From Spirogloea muscicola (Eukaryota > Streptophyta > Zygnematophyceae > Spirogloeales > Spirogloeaceae): DNA of 36,471 nt. Location: assembly GCA_009602725.1 (NCBI GenBank), contig WELB01000204.1, positions 196,483 through 232,953 on the forward strand, written 5' to 3'. The notes under the pieces are model-generated. The model worked only from the letters and a program-made list of their open reading frames with translations, made no database searches and was not told where the DNA came from. The position numbers and the translations under genes were made by a program. Numbering within the stretch: position 1 is the stretch's first letter; each line of letters begins with the position of its first letter. Positions 30,385 through 36,471 of the stretch are shown in pieces.

Positions 30385-31539
30385 GGAGGCGGCGGTGGCT
30401 GGAAAATGCGTGTGTATCAATAGCTGGGAAGGCCATGTGTGGCCAAGTACAAAGGTGAGCACGTTGACAAATGTACGTCACCTGCTGCTAAGCTGAACCG
30501 CTCAGTAACCACGACTCAGCACATAGAGGTCGCTAGCTGATGCTCGAATACCGGACGGCAATCGGCAAGCTCTTGAACTACCAGCTAAGGCTCGACCAGC
30601 TTTCTGGTGCAACGCATGAGCCTGAGCTCGCTGCAGCCAAGCTGACACTCGACGTCGCAGAAATGACAGATAGGCTGCCGGCATGCCCAACTGGGCTGGA
30701 AGCGTATCCTCGCGTCGTGCATATCCCAGACTCGCTTTGTTTTCGAGTAGGGTATGGAAGCGAGACCCCAAGCAGCCGAAAGTGTCGATTGCGGCCGGGA
30801 GGAGGTGGTCGCTGCGGGGGTAGTCAGAGTAGTGTCGGAGCTTTCTCTGCTCAGCACCTCCCACTGCGTGGCCAGCAATGTGTGTGGAAGCGGAACTCTT
30901 GTATGCTTCAGTCACCACCACATCAACCAAGGCTCGTGGCCCTCCGCCAGGTTGTACACCCACAATGTCCAGGGTGCGACGGTGATGGCGTCCCTGGGAG
31001 TCCGTGGTGATGGGCATTACATTGCTCACTTCAACGATGGCGCGGTAGCCGGCGTCGCGCATCAAGCCCGCCAGGGCGTCCCGCAGGAGATTGTGGACGC
31101 CCACCACCTCAGGGCCTGTGGGACACCGCAGCATGTGGGTGGCTAGGTCTCCGCCCTCCGCACGGAAGCAACACTCACACTGAGTTACTCCAATCAGGCA
31201 GGTCGGGGGCAGGCCCAGGAACAGCTGGAGAAGCGTCCGGAATGCTTCAGGACTGATTCTGAAAGCGTTGTGGATTGCGTGTGTGGTGAGCCAATCCGTT
31301 GCCCCAGGCGTTGCGAGCGATGTGAGACGTGCCAGACTCCTTGGATTGGTCTTGATATCCGGCATCGTCCTCAATGCCTTGCGACGCTCGTCCTCGATTG
31401 CAGCAACGAGTCTGGCCTGTGCCGCTTTGTCTGGTGCTTGAGCAAGCGCTGAGAAGGGGGTGAGGAGGGGTTGGAGGGAGGGGAAGTAGCAGAGTGAGCA
31501 GAGCTGGGAAAGCCCAGCCCCGCAATAAAGAGTGGACAA
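30385..31539 (-). mobile_element. Non-LTR retrotransposon (LINE) C-terminal ORF with zinc motif, endonuclease and 3' tail
   Basis: This 345-codon ORF (31539-30502) is the best-preserved member of the family. Residues 121-139 (CECCFRAEGGDLATHMLRC) form a CCHC motif, C-x2-C-x10-H-x3-C. HNLLRDAL follows, then a PD-(D/E)XK-like restriction-type endonuclease with D191 (RRTLDIV), D206 (ALVDVVV) and K233/Y237 (KLRHY), then AAIDTFGCLG and the tail SASDLYVLSRGY. This order is known from site-specific (R2-like) non-LTR elements, where it lies C-terminal to the reverse transcriptase. No reverse transcriptase is present, so the copy is 5'-truncated near 31539. The 3' tail after the stop (30501-30385) reads on the minus strand ctttgtacttggccacacat, ggccttcccagctattg, atacacacgcatttt. 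Other copies share it. Confidence 0.8.
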
Positions 31540-31552
31540 GGCCCAGGAGTTT

Positions 31553-31577
31553 GGTTTTAGGGTTTAGGGTTTAGGTT
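31553..31577 (+). repeat. Short telomere-like tract at the 5' edge of the LINE copy
   Basis: ggttttagggtttagggttt then agg: three TTTAGGG-like units beside the truncated end of the LINE copy. Confidence 0.7.
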
Positions 31578-31784
31578 CCCCACCCCCCTGCCCCGCACAT
31601 CCATTTTAATCGCTCAAGTTGAGCAATTGAGACTAACGGGATGCGAAGGGTTTGGCTGGGTCTTCGTGAGCTGCATCGCAAACCGTTCGATGCTTTCATC
31701 AACGGGTGGTAAGCGGCAGGAAGCGCGGCGCATCGTCGATTCTCAAAGTCAATTTCAAAAAAACAATCCGATTTTACGCGGCCG
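31578..31784. other. No gene; unassigned
   Basis: This stretch lies between the telomere-like tract and the next LINE tail. No domain was recognised in six frames. Confidence 0.4.
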
Positions 31785-31965
31785 GCTCCCTGGCCCTGGT
31801 ATTCCGGATGCGGCTCTTCGTGTCCCTCCAACGCTCCCTCGCCTATGCCGTCCACTCGCGTGCGGGCCGCGCTATCGCGGCTGCTTCTGGGTCGCGTCTG
31901 GATGCATCTTTTCCTGCGTCGAGCTACTCTGACCTGATGTTGCTCACCCGGGGGTATTTCTCTAT
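31785..31965 (+). mobile_element. LINE C-terminal tail, stop lost
   Basis: LALVFRMRLFVSLQRSLAYA, VHSRAGRAIAAASG, SSYSDLMLLTRGY is followed by FSMG in place of the usual stop. The sequence then enters a GC-rich repeat (gggggcgcactttcttct) that elsewhere belongs to the type B tail in opposite orientation. A recombination or nested insertion at this point is likely. Confidence 0.65.
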
Positions 31966-32384
31966 GGGGGCGCACTTTCTTCTGATTTTAGAGAGAAGGC
32001 GCGCGGTGCCCATAAAGGTGAAAGGGGAGGCCAATCCGAGCCATGTAATGCCCTGGAGCCGGAGCCATGAGCTGGGCCTCTCTGATACCCAAATTGAGCA
32101 ACCAATCATACTGACCACTTGCACCCAATTGCGAAATGTCCGCTTTTTGATCTGCTAAGCTCTTCGTAGAGTCGCGTTTTGCGCCGCGTCGGACGCTGCG
32201 GGCCGTCGGATCCCCGGCCCGCGCATCGGGCGGTATCCGGCGCCCCCGTCTCGGGGCCGCTCGGCCGTCCGATGCGCGATCGGGGGGCGCCCGCGCTTTT
32301 CTTGAAGCCCTGGCTGCAAACTAGGAATGGACGAGTATATGTGCCCAGCTCTCTTGCAACTCTGGTGGTGCAACCAGCGCAAAG

Positions 32385-32565
32385 TCATTGTTTTCGCGCT
32401 GGTCATGTCCCTACTACACCGACTTGCGCGGTGTGCCGTGACCTGCCGCCGAAAGGGGAAGAAGCCGAGGGCTGCACAGCGAGCAGCCCGGCTTCAACGG
32501 CGGCTACGCTTGCTCGGATGTACAGGAATCGCCTTGCCATCTCCCTGCAGCGTTTCATTCAGCCC
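32385..32565 (+). mobile_element. LINE C-terminal tail remnant, frameshifted
   Basis: LHRLARCAVTCRRKGKKPRA in one frame corresponds to FQRLARRAVARRN at 16110. TLARMYRNRLAISLQRF in another frame corresponds to the conserved MRLAISLQRSL helix. The end of the tail is missing. Confidence 0.5.
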
Positions 32566-33000
32566 TGTTCCCACGGCGGTCGGGGACGGGGTCGAGGTCG
32601 AGGTCTTGCTGGAGTGTCGCGCGCTGAGTGGAGAAGACCCGTTCCACTGGAGGTCGCGCGCCGGTCATCCGCCCCTCCACGCCAGCGCACGTGAAGCGAT
32701 GACGCGGCCCGCCGTTTGCCACTCTGGCCCCCCGTTTGACACCGTGGCTCGCCGTTTGCGGGGGGAGCGCGCGGATTTCGTGCCGGGGTAGACCAACGGT
32801 ACAAAACGCTCCTTTCCGGAGGATGGCGGCAGAGCCAATCGACGGCTGCCACGCACACGCGCGCCCTCCGCGCCAAAATGTGTCGATGCGAAGTTCGATG
32901 AGAAGGGAGGAAGGGGCTCCTCGCCCGCCTGCCCTCGCCGCCTGCGCTCGGTAAGCCAGTCGCAAGCAATGGGAGTGGGAACAGTTGCCTTTTCTGAAAC
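32566..33000. other. No gene recognised
   Basis: GC-rich DNA with overlapping arginine- and proline-rich ORFs on both strands. cgccgtttgc recurs at about 32709 and 32750. No known family was recognised. Confidence 0.35.
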
Positions 33001-33175
33001 CAAAGCAAACAAAGAAAGTAAGCAGCTACAAATCACTCAGTAACCCCTGCTAAGCAGCCGCAAATCAGAGAGGCTAGGGTCCTGGAAGTGGGTCCCCTGG
33101 ACAGAGCCAGAGGCAGCAGCGAGGGCTCGTCCGGCACGAAGGTGCAGCGCACGGGCCATTTTCTGCTTCTCTTCT
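33001..33175 (-). mobile_element. LINE C-terminal end with type B tail start
   Basis: On the minus strand, MARALHLRAGRALAAASGSV then QGTHFQDPSLSDLRLLSRGY ends at TGA 33039-33037. The following gatttgtagctgcttacttt and ctttgtttgctttggtttc match the sequence near 7110-7140. It is therefore a second subfamily tail (type B). Confidence 0.7.
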
Positions 33176-34159
33176 CGTCCACCACCGCGGCGCGCACCTG
33201 CTCCCGCCTTGCGGCAGGCGGAGCGCCGAGCTGGCGCTCCGCTGTCGCACGTTTTCGCCGAATCTCCGCACGTGCTGCTGGTGTGGCGGCTGGGCGCCCG
33301 GCGACCTCCGCCACGTATTGGTCATCCGACCTCGACCTCGACCTTTTCGTGAGAAGGGGGGGATAGACTTTTGGCAGTCCAACTGCGGGCAGGCTGCCTC
33401 CCAGTTTTCGCCAGGACGACGCTATCCTGCCCACTGCTTACTACTCCGATCTACTTCTTTTACTTCCGGCTGACCTCTCAAGAATACGTCGCGGAGAGCG
33501 CCCATTCGCGGAGAGTAGTTTCACATATTTTGCAACTTCCGGCCCTTTCAGACCTCTCTTTCAGACCTTGCTCGAAATATTTTGCTGGCCTCTTGCAGCC
33601 ATTCCAATGCAAGGGCATTGGAAGTAATGTATCTGTGTCCGGAATAGCCTCTTGAGTTGTTGGGTGCTTTGCGCTTAGTGTTGAGCTTTCCCCTTGACCC
33701 TGTCCACTTTCGGCTGACCTCTCAAGAATACGTCTTCACAGCCGTCGCTTCATTCTGGGAGAGCCTCCTTTTTCCCCAGCTGGTGCTAGCCTGCTGGGCC
33801 ACTCGTTGCCGTGAAGTGTCAAGCAAGGTGACCGAGTCGAGGACCTTACAGAAATACTTCAATGAGGCCCTACTTGCTGACGTTTTTCTGACTATGTCCA
33901 CAATCCTGGGCTGGCTTCTCAAAGACCTCTTCACAAGAAAAGCTTTTCCACAAACCGACCAGCGCATGCGCCACTTCCTGCAGCCTGCCAGTCACCTCAT
34001 GGCGCATATGTCAATAGTAGCAGCAATGCTACACAGTACTACCCAAAAAATGCAAGCCAGCACCGGGGCTTCCTGTAGAGATTTCTTGACACCCGTAGAA
34101 CCCAAGCATCACCTGGAAAGTGCTTGTGGTCACTGTTGCATATATAGGGGCTAATTTGA
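33176..34159. other. No gene recognised; paired direct repeats
   Basis: cggctgacctctcaagaata then cgtc occurs at about 33467 and again at about 33711, 244 nt apart. An ORF of 165 codons (33657-34154) spans the second copy but resembles no family and looks incidental. Confidence 0.35.
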
Positions 34160-34930
34160 AGCTCCTCCGGATACAGAAGGGGGCGGTGGCTGTGAAAGGC
34201 CAGCCGGAAATGATCATGCACAAGGTCCAAACGGGCCAGAGAGCGCTGTACCACACAGCTGCACAAGTGGCAACAACGAACAAATAAATAACTTGCAAGC
34301 TGCCAGGTTTTGTTGTTTGCATTCAAGCTCGAGAGATGAGAATTTGTCAGTACTTGAGAGAAACAGGAAGGTGCAGCTAAGGTGGCTAAGGTAAGTGTGA
34401 CGTTAGTAGAAAAGCAGCTCTTCCAAATGTTCAGCAGCTCCTCCAATGTAAGGCAATAGCTCGGAGAGGCCAGCCCAAAGGGTTGGTTGAACAAGGTCTG
34501 TAAGGGCCGGAAACCTGTGTGACAGAGAAGGAAAGACGAGGGCTAGTCATTTCTTTGGGCTGGCTGGCCTCTCACAGCCATTGCCTTTGCATTGGAGGAG
34601 CCGTTTCATAGTGAAGCCAGCCCGGACACAGTGAAGGCCACTTTGGGAAGCTGCTTGTCATCTTCCGTCATTCTTATCGAATCGTTCTTTTTCTGAGCTG
34701 GCCAATAACAGCCATCGCCCTTTGTTGGAAAAAGGTTTTCCGGGCTGGCTTTCCTTCGCAGCCCCCGCCCCGGTAGGATTTTCTCTGACCTGGCTGCTCA
34801 GCAGGAAGGACATTGAGCACCCAGTGGTCACTTGAGTCGCAGTGTTCTTTAGCACTTTATTATGGCCCCTTTCGGACGTCATTCCTCTAATTTGGGATAG
34901 TCAATCACAGCCATTGACATATGCTGGGAG
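34160..34930. repeat. Cluster of dispersed GGCTG/CAGCC blocks in both orientations
   Basis: Plus-sense blocks: gtggctgtgaaaggccagcc with caaggtccaaacgggccaga (34188-34232) and ggagaggccagcccaaaggg with aacaaggtctgtaagggccg (34463-34510). Opposite-sense blocks: gctggcctctcacagccatt (34564), gagctggccaataacagcca (34696), cgggctggctttccttcgca (34740). No coding sequence is visible. Confidence 0.65.
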
Positions 34931-35559
34931 ATATTTTCTTTCACTTCCAGCTTCCCGACTGTAACAGCAGTTTGGAGCCAGTAGGATTCTAGTTAACGCT
35001 GGTACCGGCAGCCACGTGTCGGCGCAGGCGGGCGTTTCCAGCCCCGCGGGAGCCAAGCCGACACGTGGCACAGCCTCGTCGTGATGTGGCCCCCGCGGCC
35101 TCTCCAACGTGGCGATTTGCGACAATCCCATTGGATTAAAAAATGTCAGGGAAGCCGAAAGAGGAATCCGATTGGGAGGTACCAGAAGCCGAGCTCGTGT
35201 GGGCCCCCCCCTCCCTCCCCCCTCCACTCTCTCCCTCCACTCCTAAAAATGCAAAGCCGGGGTCTCATTGGCTGCCGGCCTCGTGGGGACGGCAGCCTTT
35301 TCTTCTTCTTCTTTTCGACTTCCCCCTTCCATTCCGGAGAACTAGGAGAAGCAGATCTTCCAAAGTGTGACAGCTTCGTCCAAAGGTGGGGGCGAGGGCT
35401 GGGAGAAGCAAGCCCACAGAAGAATGAACAAGGGAAAGGGGGAGATAAAGGAGAAGCGAGCACCGGAGAGCTGGGTGAGCTGCAGTTGAGGCCACACAGT
35501 TGAGGCTCATCCAGAGGGCTCGGATCTCGTCAGAAACAGCACTTCCAAAGCAAGGCCAT
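34931..35559. other. No gene recognised
   Basis: It contains an inverted pair, gccacgtgtcggc (35011) and gccgacacgtggc (35057), which can form a long hairpin, and pyrimidine-rich tracts near 35200-35330. No domain was recognised. Confidence 0.4.
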
Positions 35560-35708
35560 GAATGTTAGAGGCCAGCCCATAGAAATTGCTCGCCCACAGC
35601 GGGTAGGGGTTGGGAAAGGCCAGCCCAAATAGAATGGACAAGGTCCAAAGAGCCAAAAGGTGCCGAAAAGAAACACACAGCTAGACACTACACGACCGCG
35701 ATGGAAAC
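35560..35708 (-). repeat. Two dispersed blocks, 3' of the LINE end at 35709
   Basis: agaggccagcccatagaaat with tgctcgcccacagcgggtag, then ttgggaaaggccagcccaaa with agaatggacaaggtccaaag. On the minus strand they lie directly downstream of the LINE stop, as expected for a repeated 3' UTR unit. Confidence 0.65.
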
Positions 35709-35830
35709 TCAGTACCCACGAGTGAGCAGCAAGTCCGAGTAAGTCGCAGCTGGGAAAGAGGCACTCCGGCGAGACCCAGAGGCAGCAGCCATAGCGCGGC
35801 CTGCTCGCGAGTGGACAGCCCAAGTCTGAA
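35709..35830 (-). mobile_element. LINE C-terminal end
   Basis: On the minus strand, AVHSRAGRAMAAASGSRRSA then SFPAATYSDLLLTRGY ends with TGA at 35711-35709. Upstream the match is lost within the gcgttccggccctttcagac block. Confidence 0.65.
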
Positions 35831-35999
35831 AGGGCCGGAACGCGCAGAAAACACAAACCTATGCTCCGCGACCTCGAGTGGGTGCTCATTACGCAGTCCG
35901 GCAATGTGGTGTTGTTCGGCGGCCTTGCTGGCCCGTGCTCACTGAGCGGCGAATGAATTTCGAAAGAGTCTCCAACAGAAGTAACAATGAAGCAGCGCC
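35831..35999. other. No gene recognised
   Basis: A short spacer between the LINE end at 35709-35830 and the block cluster at 36000. No coding family or known repeat landmark was recognised. Confidence 0.3.
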
Positions 36000-36414
36000 A
36001 GAGGCGAGGGCTGTGAAAAGCCGGCCCACAACATGACGAAGAAGGCCCAAGGAGCTTGAAATACATGGAGACCACTGAAGGTGGCAGTGAAAGGCCAGCA
36101 GCCCCAAGCAGGGAGCTGCTTCATAGTCAAGTGATAGCTGTGAGAGAGTGGCTCTCTCAAAAAGGGGCGAGGGCGGTGAACAGCTCTTCAAAGTAGCGGC
36201 GGTGGCTGTGAGAGTGAAACAAACGGATGAAACGATGGGACAAGGCCGAAGGGGCCGCATAGGAGAAGCAGGCGGGGGAGGGCCGTGAAAAGAAGAAAGT
36301 GCTCGCCCATTGAGAATAGGGGCTGGAACAACCAGCCCGAAATAGAATGAACAGAGTACGAGAAGGGGGCCAGGGGAAGCGCTAAGTAACAGAAACAAAG
36401 CTGCTACGAGACAC
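36000..36414 (-). repeat. Type B LINE 3' UTR with at least four tandem-like blocks
   Basis: Blocks at 36008 (gggctgtgaaaagccggccc), 36086 (ggcagtgaaaggccagcagc), 36200 (gcggtggctgtgagagtg) and 36300-36372 (gctcgcccattgagaatagg, ggctggaacaaccagcccga, aatagaatgaacagagtacg, agaagggggccag). On the minus strand all lie between the LINE stop at 36417 and about 36000. Confidence 0.65.
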
Positions 36415-36471
36415 TCAGTAACCCCTGCTAAGCAGCCGCAGATCAGAGATGCTGGGCTCCTGGAAGTGGGT
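36415..36471 (-). mobile_element. LINE C-terminal end, cut by the window edge
   Basis: On the minus strand THFQEPSISDLRLLSRGY ends with TGA at 36417-36415. It is nearly identical to the end at 33037-33100, so the two belong to the same subfamily. The rest of the element lies beyond the window. Confidence 0.7.

Noticed and set aside
30502-31539. 345-codon ORF as an ordinary cellular nuclease gene
   Set aside because: Many truncated copies with a shared 3' end and tail, and a CCHC plus endonuclease order typical of LINE C-termini, make it a retrotransposon fragment.
33657-34154. 165-codon plus-strand ORF
   Set aside because: It crosses a direct repeat, has no recognised domain, and runs into the block-repeat region.

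Overview
The window is nuclear DNA of a eukaryote, most likely an alga or plant of the green lineage. The evidence is spliced genes with short introns, a plant-type S40 (DUF584) domain, telomere-like TTTAGGG/CCCTAAA stretches inside introns and next to genes, and many decayed non-LTR retrotransposon (LINE) ends. The species cannot be named from the sequence. One sized gap (14535-14826) and three single Ns (7143, 19333, 22418) show a draft assembly, so some breaks may be assembly errors.

Region 1 (1-14.4 kb) is a cluster of four related leucine-rich-repeat (LRR) genes of F-box/LRR type in alternating orientation: copy 1 (+), copy 2 (-), copy 3 (+, pseudogene) and copy 4 (-). Each has a GC-rich first exon, one short phase-1 intron and a long LRR exon of about 1.3-1.4 kb, followed by a conserved 3' flank of about 0.3-0.5 kb. 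Copy 1 resembles copy 4 and copy 2 resembles copy 3, as expected if a convergent pair was duplicated in inverted orientation about a centre near 7.3 kb. An F-box is visible only in copy 3, where it is broken. It lies outside the window for copy 1, is replaced by repeat DNA in copy 2, and would fall in the assembly gap for copy 4.

Region 2 (14.8-19.5 kb) holds two LINE C-terminal fragments with a restriction-like endonuclease domain, a 35-nt minisatellite, an isolated LINE tail and one S40 domain.

Region 3 (20.4-25.5 kb, minus strand) carries the C-terminal half of a serine carboxypeptidase (S10) and, upstream on the same strand, the N-terminal half of a membrane-anchored glycoside hydrolase (GH31). 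Both missing halves would fall at a GA microsatellite containing an N. This is either a chimeric gene or an assembly join. Three introns here use GC-AG borders, supported by frame continuity.

Region 4 (26.3-30.4 kb, minus strand) has a tyrosine-recombinase-like gene with one clear GT-AG intron and a frameshift, then a fifth, more divergent F-box/LRR gene. A LINE copy ends about 60 nt upstream of that gene's ATG.

Region 5 (30.4-36.5 kb) is mostly repeat-derived: the longest LINE C-terminal ORF (345 codons), at least five further LINE ends, and many copies of a short palindrome-bearing block that usually lies 3' of LINE ORFs. No ordinary gene is visible after about 31.5 kb.

The LRR genes would, by family knowledge, be substrate receptors of SCF ubiquitin ligases. 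The other genes show no evident functional link to them.
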